Of a stretch of 52,880 nt of DNA, positions 21,184 to 32,484 are shown piece by piece. Both the position numbers and the translations under genes were made by a program. How positions within the stretch are numbered: the stretch's first letter is position 1; each line of letters starts with the position of its first letter. The notes under the pieces are model-generated. The model saw only the letters and a program-made list of their open reading frames with translations, was not told the origin of the DNA and ran no database searches. The stretch is from NCBI GenBank assembly GCA_001179505.1, contig CDMY01000551.1:1-52880 (forward strand). Reading direction: 5' to 3'. The DNA comes from Vitrella brassicaformis (Eukaryota; Sar; Vitrellaceae).

Positions 21184-22440
21184 ATGATGAGGGCAGGTGT
21201 CGTCATCGCCATCATCGCGGCCGCGCTCTCCTGCGGTATGCACATCTCTGAAAACCCCGGCAGAATCCATGCCCTCAATTTTGCGAATTGCGTGTGTGAG
21301 AACATGCAGGTGCGGCCAAGGAATTTGATCTTCAAGATACTGCGAAGAGTAAGGGGAGACAGCTGTGCTCTGCAATGAACGATGCCTTGCTTTCATGCTG
21401 GTTGCAGGGCGGGGCCACCAAGGGCACAGGAACACCAGCTTACCTCTTCCGGCTGAGTTCAAATGCGCAAAAGACCCCGCACGTACGTGAATGAAAAGCC
21501 ACGCACACCTTTTCACCGGCATGGCCGTGTCTCTCACTCTCTCTCTCTCTCGAACGACCGACAGCTTGTGATTTCTCGGGAGACGCCGAGAAAGTGTGCG
21601 GAGAAACCGAGGAAGAGGAGCTCCTGATATGCGTTAGCGGGTACAGCAGATGCACGTGCGGGATGCGTGTACTTCGATGTTGTGCCATGCTTGGCCCAGG
21701 AAGACGCCCACTGAGCAGGAAATCACCCTCAAGGATCCCGAAATTTATTGGGTCGACTGGCGAAATGTCCGAGTGCCCTGCGAGACAAAAGCAAGGCAAG
21801 CCATCCAAACCATTCATTCGGTCGCTGCCTCCGACCTCGAAGCCCTCTGGGAAAAATGATAGGAAAACGCAGACAGATGGCAACGTGTACATGTGCACGG
21901 CCGCTTCATCTTGGGCCTGCTTTACCGTTTGTTTGTTGGTACAGCGTCTGCTGCCCGAAGGCATACAGCCTCACCGACATTGACGAGGTACTCGACCCCG
22001 AAGAGGAGGCCGAGCGAGCCGTGCTCAGGGAGGAGGAGGAACGCCAGCTTCGCCTCGCCTCATACCCGTTCAAAACCGCCGAGGAGCTCGAGGCCGCCAT
22101 GGATGAGTTCGAGGCCAAAGAGCGGCTGAAAGAGGAAGAGGCCGCCAAGGCGCTGGCCGCAAAGGCTGCCAAGGAGCTGGCCGCGAAGCCGGAACGCCCC
22201 AAATCGAGACAGAAAGTCACTTCTGTACACCCTTCGGTCCGTACGCGCACCACAAGGACGACTCCCTCGAATGCAGCAGGGAAGACGGCAACAACAGCAG
22301 GGAAGACGACGACAACAGCAGGGAAGACGACTTCCTCGAAGGCAGCAAGCAAGACGACGCCGACCAAGACGACGCCGACCAAGACGAGGACAACCAAGAA
22401 GGCCCCGTCAGAGGCAAAGGCCCAGCCAGTTTGGCACTGA
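21184..22440 (+). CDS. Secreted protein with charged repeats and K/T/A-rich tail, unknown function
   Basis: Likely exons 21184-21348, 21408-21486, 21565-21640, 21700 to about 21796, and about 21946-22440. The N-terminus MMRAGVVIAIIAAALSCGMH is a signal peptide. The second to fourth exons join in frame to KTPTEQEITLKDPEIYWVDW. The last exon gives AYSLTDIDEVLDPEEEAERA, a Glu/Lys/Ala-rich helix (LKEEEAAKALAAKAAKELAA) and a tail of AGKTTTT and TPTKTTPTK repeats. The join to the last exon is unresolved. One choice uses a GC donor near 21797 and the acceptor TTGGTACAG. Otherwise the fourth exon ends at a TGA at 21857 after SDLEALWEK, and the remainder would belong to another model. No family is recognised. 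The tail resembles low-complexity linkers of extracellular or chromatin-like proteins; neither is proven. Confidence 0.4.
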
Positions 22441-23774
22441 CGCCGACGGCTTCAAAAGCGAAGACCTGAGGTGAGCGAATGTGCGAGGGGAGCCGACCAG
22501 GCGTCATTCTTTCTCCATGGATGCATACGTACAGGCAGACAGAGACACAGATCATCAAGACAACCGATTGAGTCGATCCTGGGGTGATGTCAAGCTGGTC
22601 CTGTCGGTCGGACAGAACATACATGTACGTACAGTGTCCGTACGTATGTACATGCATTTCCACATATGTACGTACGTACATGGGACACACTACATTGACC
22701 GATTGAATCTGTGAGTCACTCGATTGATTCTCGCTCGGTCGGTCAATCAGTGACTGGGTGAGTGAGTAAGAGAGAGAGAAGATCAAATGTTTCCTGTGCG
22801 TAAGGGCAAAGCTGAGAGATGCACACAGTCAGTGTCAGTATATAGTCAGATAGATGGATAGAATGAGCGATACTATGAGCCCCCCGCAGCCCCAGTGTGA
22901 ATCGACCAAAAGAGTGGTCGCACAACCGGCAGCACGTTCCCCCCGCCCGCCCGCCGCGCCGGCCGGCCGCAGAAGGTCCTACCTCATGCCCTAAAAACAA
23001 GAAGAACCGACACGCGACACCCCTTGGTAGGTGGCGCAACCCAGCACATGTAATCACGCATTCAACAAGCAAGCCACACACTGCACGCACGCAGGAGCAA
23101 ATTGTGTTGAGCGTGTGAGTGAGTGAGTGAGTGAGTGAGTAAGGCACATGTAGGCACGCAGAGAAGGGGGGCGAAGCGATTGGTTGGGGGGAGGGGGTCG
23201 GGGGTGGTGTGGGGCCATAGACCTGTTCTCTCTCCATCCATCCATCCACCCATGGAAGGCAGGAAGGAAGTGTGGATGCAATGCAATTGGCGGTTGATCG
23301 ATCGACAAATAGACCGATAAGTCACGCAGCGATGGATGGCAAAAGATGATCGACCTGATCGTGTCTGTCTGCGCGAAGGAAGAGTGGATGGAGGACGGAC
23401 ACAATCAGTGGTGCGTGCGTTTGGCCATGGTGTACATGCATGCATTGTCATTGTGCTGCACAAACAAAGAAACCAAGGGCCCCAAACACTTTCAATTGCA
23501 AGCCCTCAGTCACAGTACGTACGTACGTGTCAAACACGCGTAGACTAAAAAAACCCATGTACACGTACATATGTATGTCCACGTACACATTGTACACACA
23601 CACGCGCGTACGTGTCTCTCTGCCTTCAGTCGGTCTTTCTCTCGCTCGGTCGGTCAATCAGTCAATTGGTTGATTGATTCACTGCTTGGGAGTGAGCGAC
23701 TGAGCGAGCGACTGTGTGGCTGCCGACAGACAGACAGCCATCGAGCCATCGAGCCATTGATTGATCGGCCGGTC
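22441..23774. other. Intergenic region rich in GTAC/ACGT palindromes and short tandem repeats
   Basis: About 1.3 kb without a supported gene. It contains clusters of TACGTACGTAC palindromes (22618-22682 and 23517-23605), a (GAGT)n run at about 23117-23142, and GATC/ATCGATCG-type short palindromes. The promoter of the small membrane protein gene at 23775 should lie at the right end. Confidence 0.5.
22618..22682. repeat. GTAC/ACGT palindrome cluster
   Basis: Overlapping palindromes, including a perfect 16-base one (ATGTACGTACGTACAT), occupy about 65 bases. A related cluster lies at 23517-23605. They could form hairpins; no role is known. Confidence 0.6.
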
Positions 23775-24043
23775 ATGTCGACAGAGCAGCAGGAGGGCGG
23801 TGCAGCTGAGCGTGTGCCTTTGCTGGGTGGTCTGCTGGGCGGCGGCCTGACGTCGACGTTCGAGTGGTTCCCGCGGTCCAAGGGCATGGCCGGGTGGGAT
23901 GTGCGAGAGAGTTGTGTGCTGATCGGGCTGCTGCAGCTGGTGGTGGCCTTCATCCTGCACGAGACCATCGAGTACTTCAGGCCTGGCCTGCCCGGCGTCA
24001 AACTCTTTCTGCTCGCCTACTTCATTGCCGTCGGGACCTTCTT
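23775..24043 (+). CDS. Small membrane protein, first exon only
   Basis: A start at 23775 opens an 89-codon exon: MSTEQQEGGAAERVPLL, a glycine-rich stretch, then two hydrophobic segments (CVLIGLLQLVVAFILHE and KLFLLAYFIAVGTFL). The exon ends in phase 2 at a strong GTACGT donor. The continuation is unresolved: one acceptor near 24133 would give a short tail ending at 24202, overlapping the 3' end of the minus-strand orphan. Reading through the donor gives a stop near 24230. The clean frame, hydrophobic pattern and donor support a real exon. The family is not recognised. It is not obviously part of the downstream sugar transporter, which has its own start. Confidence 0.4.
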
Positions 24044-24129
24044 GTACGTACTCACACACAGCTGCAGACACACACAGAGAGAGAGGGAGACATGGATGGA
24101 TGTCTGCTGGGCCTCCCACTGCGAACAAA

Positions 24130-24285
24130 TCAGTCGCCCTCTTTGTGTATTTGGGTGTGTGTGTGTGTGTCTGATGTGGTCACCATGGGTATGTCGATAT
24201 GATCGTCATATTCCAGCAGGTCGTTGGTGAGAGTCTTGACGCACACCAGCAGACCATCAGGACGGAGGCCCACACTTGAAGCACA

Positions 24286-24318
<33 letters not shown>

Positions 24319-25139
24319 ATCTTGCCCAACGAGCGGCAGTGAATCTGACACACAACATGCAGCGCGCAACATCTCCCCCATGCCCCTGCCCGGCTTTGCC
24401 CACCCACCACAGCACTCCGGAAACATGTCGATGAGCCAGCCGATGAAGAAGGAAGGCTTTCTTGCTGAGATCATGCTGCCCAGACAATACCACTTCTGAG
24501 CGACGACCGATGGCGCATCACCAGCCAGCTTGCACAGGACGTGACGCGGGCCAGACGGCCTGCAGAAGGGTAAACACACACTCCTGAAGGGTGCAGCTTC
24601 GCCCTCTCCCCCTTCTCTTTCTCTCTGCGTACGTGTGGTACGTGTCGGAGTGCCCTTTCTTCTTGGGCGGACGACCGACTACAGGGATGAGGACGGGCAG
24701 CAACGAGCGGCGCGACGCACACGTGCCCAGAATGCGAAACAGCACGGGCTGATCAACACAAACACAACGCCAATCACACCTATGCGCTTACACCGTCTTG
24801 CTGCGTATTGATCCGTGTGGTGAGGCTCACCATGAGGTGCTGTTTGATCCGCTCGAGTGTGTGTGGCCGCCCCTCTACCATGAGCAGCCTGTGGGACCTG
24901 CCCGACACTCTGCGAACCCATAACCGCCCCTCATGGGACTCAGACGGACTCAGACAACGACGCAGATCATCTGAGAGAGTGACGGCAGAGAATTGACAGC
25001 ACGAGGGATTTGTTGCATGGTGTGATCTGGCTGTGTACTCATTGCGCCTACCGAACATGGATGTGTGTGTGAGGAGGTCCAGTGCTGCAGCCTCGCTCAA
25101 CACAACCAGGGGTAACGACCGGTGGTCCGAGCCGCTCAT
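24130..25139 (-). CDS. Orphan protein with polyserine tract
   Basis: Exons on the minus strand: 25139-25052, 24970-24831, 24748-24633, 24559-24130; 257 residues. Sequence features include MSGSDHRSLPLVVLSEAAAL, VRRVSGRSHRLLMVEGRPHT, VLFRILGTCASRRSLLPVLI, a cysteine/tryptophan block (KWYCLGSM, FFIGWLIDMFPECCGGW) and a run of about ten serines encoded by a trinucleotide repeat. No known domain is recognised. The frame is kept through three short introns with good splice sites, supporting a real gene. The second donor could instead be nine bases earlier. The extreme 3' end overlaps the possible tail of the opposite-strand small membrane gene. It is divergent from the nucleotide-sugar transporter, 214 bases between starts. 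Confidence 0.5.
24289..24318. repeat. GAC trinucleotide repeat inside the orphan gene
   Basis: About ten GAC/CGA units on the plus strand. On the minus strand, in the coding frame of the orphan gene, they encode polyserine. Confidence 0.85.
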
Positions 25140-25353
25140 CGACGGGGGGAAAGAGGGAGAGGGTCTTGGAGGGGGATCGCGAAGCCAAAAAGCTCGCCTT
25201 GACGGGAGTGAGGCCGAAGAAACAACGCCTTTCTCTCGTTAAGAACGGCGTTCACCCCGACGCAGACTCATCCCTTGGCAAGCCCCGCCTATTTGCATTG
25301 GAATCCGCCCCCACACTGCTGCAAGACACAACCCGTCGAGAGAGCAGCCGATC

Positions 25354-27607
25354 ATGAGGCCGCCCGGAGAGCGGACGCAAGAGCGATCGGAGGAGACGCT
25401 GAGTCATTCATCGGCCGATGAGGAAGCACCGGCCAGGCAGCGAGCCGCCTCCCGCAAGTCGGTGTGGCGCATCCTCACCGAGCCAGACAGACGGCAGGCA
25501 GGGGAGGCGCTGCTGGCAGCAGACGCCCAGCCGTACAGCAAGGAGAACAAGTACGCGTACACGATGGAGCCGGTGGAGCTGGAGACTCGGCGGCTGGTGA
25601 ACCCGCGCACGTCGGTGATGACACCGCGGGAGCTGACGAAGGAGCTGAGACGGCAGACGATCATGTCGCCTGAGTTTGAGGAGGCGCTGAAAGAAGAGTG
25701 AGTGAAGTGAAAGAGTGCGGAGTGAAGGCTCTTCATTCGAGTCTGCTTGCCTTCTTTGAATGTGCAGGAACCCGTCTGCCCACCACATGCTGTCAGCGAC
25801 CTGGATCGGCTACACGCTGCAGGCCAGCCTCTTCTTCGCTTCCGTCTTGGTGACGTCGCTGTCCCCCAACATCATCGCATACGCCAAGAGACACCCCAAG
25901 ACGGGCGAACGATATGAGCCGTTCATCGACGGTGAGCGAGGCGAGCAGAAGCTGCCAATATGCAGACACGATTGCCGTCTGTCTGTGTCTCTTGGTGCAG
26001 GTGTCCTGTATGTGGTGATGAATCTGTCCTTGCTCGTCATTATGGTGGCCACATCAGTGGTCATGCAAGGCGTCGCCGGGCTGAAACGCTGCTTCAACAT
26101 CAAGGTTCGGCGGATGATACTCGCATGTGGTGCCACAGCACTCTGCACACGCCCGTGTTGTGTGTGTGCCATCTGCAGGAGATTATGGTCATGTCGCCTC
26201 CTGCCATGCTGTACGGCATGTGTGACGTGCTCTACTCCATCTCACTGTCCTCCATAATCCCGCACTCTCCAACGTCCTCTCCCAGTCAAAGACCATCCTC
26301 ACCGCAGCCATTTGCCAGTACATGTGTCGAGCAACAAATGCACCGGCACTCCCGTGTGATGGCTCTTTGCTAGGTTTGGTCTCAAGAGGGAAGTGACGGC
26401 ATTGCAATGGACATTCTTATTATTGAAGATCATGGTGATTTTGCTGTTTATGCGGGTGGAGCAGCTGTTTGAGATCAGCGTTGCGAGCAAGGCTGAGAGG
26501 CAGGGGGAGACCGTGGGGCTCATCATCTACCTCATGGTGGTAAGACAGGCCTGGGACAGACACGACGTAGACCACCTCTCGTGCCGTGCATCCGGCTCTT
26601 GTCCATTTAGATCCTGATTGCGATCCCTGCGGGCGTCTTGTCAGACCATCTCTTTAAGAAGACGGCACAGAATCCATTCTACATACAAATGGCCCAGGCA
26701 AAGCACAAGCACCCTGCCGTAATGAGATAAATCATGAGAGTGGGTGCGTCCATGCAGACGGCTTGCGTGACGACCACCGCCGCCGGCCTGGTGGGCATCC
26801 TTCAGGCGTCTTATCCTGTCAATATTTGGCCCAAGCTCCTCAAGGAGGGCCCCTTCGCCGGCATGCACTGCAAGGGGCTGACTCCATGTGGATGGAATCT
26901 TCGTGTGTGGTTTATGATATTCTGGTGAGGGAAATGCAACCGCTCCTCTCGTCTCCACGTGTGTAGCCGCATGTTTGTGTGTGTACGGCAGGTTGCTGCT
27001 CCGTATCATCTTTGGGTGCCTGGTGATGAAGCGGCTCGATGCCATCTGGAAGTCGCTTGCAGATGCCGTCTCCACGGTCAGTATGCATGTGTGTCTCTGC
27101 CCTCTGCACCCATGACAGTTTGCCTCGTGCGCGCAGGTCGTGACGTACAGCTTTTCGATCATGATCTTTGGAGCGCCGATGGGGCCCGCCTTCGAACCAA
27201 AAGTGAGTTTTCAAGGCATCAGGTCGGATGGAGACATAGAGAGAGGAGACTGCGTGTCCCTCCTTGCTCCAGATGTTTCTGGCCTGTACTCTGGTCATCA
27301 CGGTGATCGGGTAAGCCACCTCGCACGACAGGTGACAATTCACGTCTTCCTTTCTCCCATGTGCAGCTATTTGATCACCAAGATTGAGCCGAAGGAGCCC
27401 CGCGCCGAGGAGACAGCACAGATCGAGCCGAAAGAGGACAGGAAACCCGTCATTCGAACAACGCGGACATTGGAGTCCATACAAGAACGCCCGGGCGACT
27501 GGGACGATACCCAGCGAGACCGCTCTGAGAGTGAGTCCGCATTTGAACCCGCAAGGGGTCTGCGTGCTGTTGGGGTGACTGTTGAGATGAAGCGGGAGGG
27601 ACAATAG
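25354..27607 (+). CDS. Nucleotide-sugar transporter (UDP-galactose/CMP-sialate type), one apparent frameshift
   Basis: Exons 25354-25697, 25768-25931, 26001-26104, 26179-26323, 26374-26539, 26611-26718, 26758-26924, 26992-27076, 27137-27202, 27273-27310, 27367-27607; about 542 residues. A ~115-residue polar N-terminus precedes about ten membrane helices. The family core is AMLYGMCDVLYSISLSS, NPALSNVLSQSKTILTAAIC, QYMFGLKREVTALQW and LLLKIMVILLFMR. It ends with VVTYSFSIMIFGAPMG, MFLACTLVITVIGYLI and a charged cytosolic tail. Such carriers exchange nucleotide sugars for the nucleoside monophosphate across Golgi membranes. Exon 26179-26323 lacks one base: SLSS and NPALSN lie in different frames although family alignment needs one residue between them. 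The total length is one base short of a multiple of three. The intron at 26719-26757 is only 39 bases. Confidence 0.72.
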
Positions 27608-27830
27608 GAGTGACAGATTACGGAGATAGGACAATGTCATGACAACTGAGACATGTACGTATGCAACAGGGCGTGTGCGATGGAATGGAGTTGAGACATT
27701 CAAAGGCTGCGTGAGCAAAGCTTCGTGCCAGTACATTCGCAAAATCCCATGCAAAATCCTTACGATTTACGAATTTGAATGAAATGGGGGGTACGTGGGG
27801 CCAGGGAACAGCGTTCGTCCATCACCAAGA

Positions 27831-30800
27831 ATGATCGTTCCCCTCCCGAAGCTTAAACAGGTCAAGCCCGTCTCGAACAGAAGACTTGGCGTGCCCCCTG
27901 CCACCTCCCCTCACCACGACACGGTGCCAGGCACTTTCAAATTATCGGAGACCGAAGTGAGTGTTGAGCTGAGGACGAAAGAGGACATTCACTGGCTGAA
28001 GTCGCTCGACTCGAATGGCCGTTCGCCATTGCACATCGCCTGCCTCGAGGTAAGTTAAAGGGGCTCGCATGGCATTGCAAGTATGTCCTCTTTTTTGTGT
28101 CCTTTTCTGTTCCGCACACTGAAGGGGAATCTGCCCGTGGTGCAGAAGATCCTCTCCTCGAAGGAGGGCAGGGATTCCGAACTGATCCTGCAAAGGGACA
28201 ACTACAACAATCCTCCCATTCTGAGTGCTTGTGTCCGTGGCAATCCGCTGGGAGATCAGACCATAAGGCCGCCGCCGCCCTCTAATGCCACACGCATTGT
28301 TGGCCTGCTGCTGGACCCCACTGCCGGCGGCGCTGATTTGGGGCTGCCTCTCACCGCCCTGCCGCCCCTCACGGAGAGCTCTTCGTCACGTTCTGTCACT
28401 GCTTCGCCGCATGTGCTGAATCGGACTACATTGTGAGTTCTACAACACACGCCACTTGCCTGCACTTACGTGTGCTGTCATTCCTGCAGCTGGTCGTGTC
28501 TGCACTGGTCCTGCTTTCATGGTGATGAGACGCTGACAAGTCTATTGCTGGAGCATGGAGTGCGTTACGACCTTATGGAGGCGCAAATGCTGCTGCCCAT
28601 TGACATCGCCGGCATGCGGAGACACAGAAGGGTTGTCGGAACTCTGCTGCACTTCATGCGACAAACACCCCCGTCAGAGCTGAAAGCGACCGAGAGCGTC
28701 GATATACTCAGGTAGCATTCCAGACAGGGGGGCAGGTGTGGGAGAGTGTCCTGCCAGTGAAGCGCAACCATTGTACTTCTGTAGAAAGGCCAAAAGGAAA
28801 GATTTGATGGCGACACCCCGCAGAATCAACCAAGCGGTCACATATTGGGCATCGGCATTCAAATTCCAGAAGACTCTCCGGTCGGTGAAGTCTCCTCAGG
28901 ACGGCCTTCAAGCTCAGCCAGCCTTGCTCAAGCAGACAGCTCTCCATGCTGCATCTCAGGCAGGTACACATGAGACAAGTGATTCTGAAGAGACGTTGGA
29001 CTTCATGAATTCCCTCTCTCTCTTGACCAGGCCACGTGGAGCCGTTGAAGCTGTTGCTTGAGCGGGGGCTCACCAGCATTCCAGCGTCGAAGGCACTGAG
29101 AATCCTTCACCACCAAGACGTCAACGGCAACACATGTCTCCACCTGGCAGCCCTTCATGGGCACAGCAAGTGCGTGCGGCTTCTACTGGCCGCTGATGAT
29201 CGATTCCACGCCGAGGTTGCGAGACAGGACAAGGGTCGACCCAAGGTGACCCTGTCCAGGGCCAGAACGGGACGACTAGCAGCGGGACGTGTGCACACGG
29301 CTGAGGGAAGGGGCAGGATGAGACTTTTCTGTATTGCGAACAAGTAGGTACGTCTCCCAAGAGAGGTCTGCCAGGATTGCTGATCTTTTCTCCATGCATT
29401 GTCTCTGTACGCAGTGATGGCGCGACCCCTGATGCGCTGATGGGCGACCGCAATCTTCACACGGGCTTCCTGCACCAGCTGAAGGCAGCGGTCGATCAGA
29501 GGTCAAAGACTGACTTCGTCCTCGTCATCGATGGCAACAAGGTGGGTCAGCTTCTTCAAACGTGCGCCAAGATATTTGTCGCTCTGTGGTTGGTACAGGC
29601 ATCTTCCCTGCATCTCGTGCGGTCAGCTTTGTCTGCCTGTCCTTTCTTCCAGGTGGCATACATTCGGTCCAAATCAGGTGATAACAAGTCAGGCTGAAAT
29701 ACACTTTTAGTACCTTATATCTGTGTCTCATCGTAGGTCCGTACGAGTTCATTCTCATCCATCTCCCTGACAGTCACCTCCACGCCGCTGCTGAGGCAAC
29801 GAATCTCCGCCTGCTCAAGAAGGACACAGACGCTCTTCGCGACGAGCCCTTCACGGCCAGAGACGCACACGAATTCCTGCCGTTTCGCTCTCGTGACCGC
29901 ATTGAGGTTGTCCACAAGTGCCTGAGCGCCTTTGCACTGCCTCTGCACAAACTTCTGGAGAGGAAAGACGTCTTGAAGGCGTTTCCTGTGCATGATCGAT
30001 TCGATATTGACACCATTCGACGGCTGTGGCGATACAAACCTTTTCGCCCTCCTTATCCGCTAAGCCACCTCAGACCTTTCCTCATGGTGAGGAGGAGACA
30101 GAGACAGGCTTATTCAATCTTATTTCTCGTGGATCGCGTTATGTGTCAGGAGGGCCCACATCTCGACTACCTGCACCTGCACGCCATCCGCAACTACTTC
30201 GGCGAGCGCGTGGCCTTCTCTTGCGCGTGGCTGGCCTTCAACTGTGTGTGGCTGCTTCCCCTCATCCCGTTTGGCTTGGCCCTCACAGCGTGGCAGATCG
30301 CGATCGGACAGCTCGCCCTGCCCCACTACCTGCTACCGGCGTGGGGCGTGTGTGTATCCGTCTGGGCCACTGTTGTCGTCGAGCGGTGGAAACGAAAACG
30401 AGCTGAGCTGTGTCTGGCGTGGCGTGTCGGGGAGAGTGAGATATCACCGCTCCGGCGTCAGTATAAGGGAAACGAGACAGTGAATTGGCTCACGGAGGAG
30501 GTCGAGCCTAGAGCACACCGGTCGCGGCGATATGTCATTGCGTTCCTGACTCTTCCCGTGTTCTTCGGCCTCATGGCGGCCCTGTTGATCGCGTAAGGAG
30601 ACTGGCTGGGGATGAGACAGTGCGTGATCCGTAATGGTGTCCTTTCTGTGTCTGATTTCCGCAGCTATGTCATGTCCAAGATCTATCAGCGAGTAATTCA
30701 GGTATAGGCCACAAACAGACAAATCAATGCCTTCATGTAGCCTACTCGAACCGCCTCCATGCTCACGTGTCTTTGTTAGGCCGAGATGGACTCCGGGTTT

Positions 30801-32484
30801 GGCGCGGAGTTCCTCTACTATGGCCCGACAGGTGTGTGCAGCAGAATGGCTCCGACTCCGTCATGTGTCCATGTGTGTGTCTCTGCAGGTGTGTACAGTA
30901 TTGTGGTTGTGGTCATCAACCTGCAGTATCGGAGGCTGGCGTTTCGCTGTGCCGACATGGAGAATCAGCGCACGCAAGTAGGCTACAAGACATAACTGTG
31001 GCTGCCCAGTGAAATGGGTGTGTGTTTCAGGAAGAGTATGACCAGTCCGTCGTCTCCAAGACTTTCCTGTTTGTCTTTCTCAACAGCTACCTCACTCTCT
31101 TCTACTCTCTGTTCAGAGGTCAGAGAAGATGGTCGGTGCGTATCCACCTATTTGTCAAATGCTGGTTCGGTCACAGACAGGCGGAAGGAGCCGCTGCTCT
31201 TCCTTGTCATCTGTCTCATGATATGCACACAGGCCGCATCGTTCTTCACGGTCAGTGAGGAAATATGCATGCATCATCCACACAGCTGAGATTTGTTCTC
31301 TTCAGCTCCACATACTTCCAAAAGCCCTGATATGGCGAAAACGACATCGCACGGAACACAAGATGGACAGCAGCAGCAATGACAAGAAGCAGCCCTCAGG
31401 GCACAAGATCGGCTTTACGAGGCCGCACAACCAGCGCCATGGACCAAAGCGAGTCGCACCCGTCCTTTGTCTAGAGGAGAGCGGGAGTCCTGTGTTGCGA
31501 GATTCGACGACGGATGAGCCGATAGAAGACTCCAGGCCCTGGGGCATCGACCAAGTGGAACATAACTTCACTCTGCTGGAGTGGCTGCGGCCGACAGACG
31601 ATTTCGAGTCTATGATCGTGCAGTTTGGCTACGTGGTGATGTTCTCGGCCATCTTCCCTCTGGCACCGTTGCTCGCACTTATTGGTGAGGCGATGTTCAT
31701 TCGTGTCTCCCTCTGCCATTCATACGTGTCCCTATCGACAGGCAATTTGTTGGAGCTGCGCACGTTCGTCATAGGCCGCATAACCCATGAACGCCGCCCC
31801 CTGCCCGAGCGAGCCACCGGCATCGGCCCATGGCAACCCATCTACGAGTTCTTCTCCATCTTTTCGGTCGTCGCCAATCTGATTGTGCTGTGGTTCACCG
31901 AGAATCCCACGCCCGAGGAATGCGACAGCAAGGCTGGAGGAATGGGACTCACGCATTGGGTGATCGTCGAGCACCTGCTTATCCTGGTCAAGCTAATTGT
32001 GGCTGTCTGTGTGCCCAATGCGCCGCTGTGGGTGACGGTGAAGATCGACAAACTGAGAAGAAGGCGAATGAAGAAAAGCCACGAGCGTAGCGCCATTGAG
32101 TCGCAGCACGGCGCATCGATCATGACGAAGAAGGCGGCATTCTCTGAACACCAGAAGGACGAGACAGCGGCAGTGCCAGAGCAACACGCGGAAGTCAAAA
32201 AGTCATTCGGCAGTGCCAGCGATTCGGCACGGGTAAGAGCCAGTGCCGAATCGCTGGCCCTCACAGGCTATGAGACAGATGTGTCGGCCGATGGTGATGA
32301 CGCTGTCTCGTGGTTTCCCAATCCGTCGCCCGTGGCGGCAAGTATGGCAGACCTCTTTGCGTCCCTCGCTTTGCCGGCAGAGCCTCCTGCAATGCCAGCC
32401 GAGGAAAGAGAGACATTGCAGATGAGAAATGAGGAGCTGATGCAGAGATGTGTTGAGATGCGGATGCTTCTTCCGAGGCGGTAG
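27831..32484 (+). CDS. Ankyrin-repeat TMEM16 (anoctamin) channel/scramblase-like protein
   Basis: Sixteen exons: 27831-28049, 28125-28432, 28490-28711, 28785-28963, 29031-29343, 29415-29541, 29653-29677, 29737-30086, 30150-30592, 30665-30701, 30780-30831, 30889-30977, 31031-31118, 31177-31250, 31306-31684, 31742-32484; 1215 residues. The N-terminal third has ankyrin units: SNGRSPLHIACLEGNLPVVQ, LHWSCFHGDETLTSLLLEHG, QTALHAASQAGHVEPLKLLL, GNTCLHLAALHGHSKCVRLL. The rest is anoctamin: HAIRNYFGERVAFSCAWLAF, WATVVVERWKRKRAELCLAW, ADMENQRTQEEYDQSVVSKT, FLFVFLNSYLTLFYSLF, MIVQFGYVVMFSAIFPLAPL, LELRTFVIG and RRPLPERATGIGPW. TMEM16 proteins are dimeric calcium-gated chloride channels or lipid scramblases. 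A ~150-residue polar tail closes it. Two very small exons (25 and 37 bases) occur. Start chosen at the first ATG in frame. Confidence 0.85.

Noticed and set aside
23117-23142. CRISPR-like or telomeric repeat
   Set aside because: It is a plain GAGT tetranucleotide run without spacers; no repeat-spacer array exists in the window.
26728-26730. TAA stop in the nucleotide-sugar transporter
   Set aside because: It lies inside a 39-base GT-AG intron; family-like sequence resumes immediately after.
31119-31176. Frameshift in the TMEM16 gene after SLYSLFRG
   Set aside because: An ordinary 58-base intron (GTCAGA...TCACAG) joins SLFR to DRRKEPLLFLVICLMI in frame.
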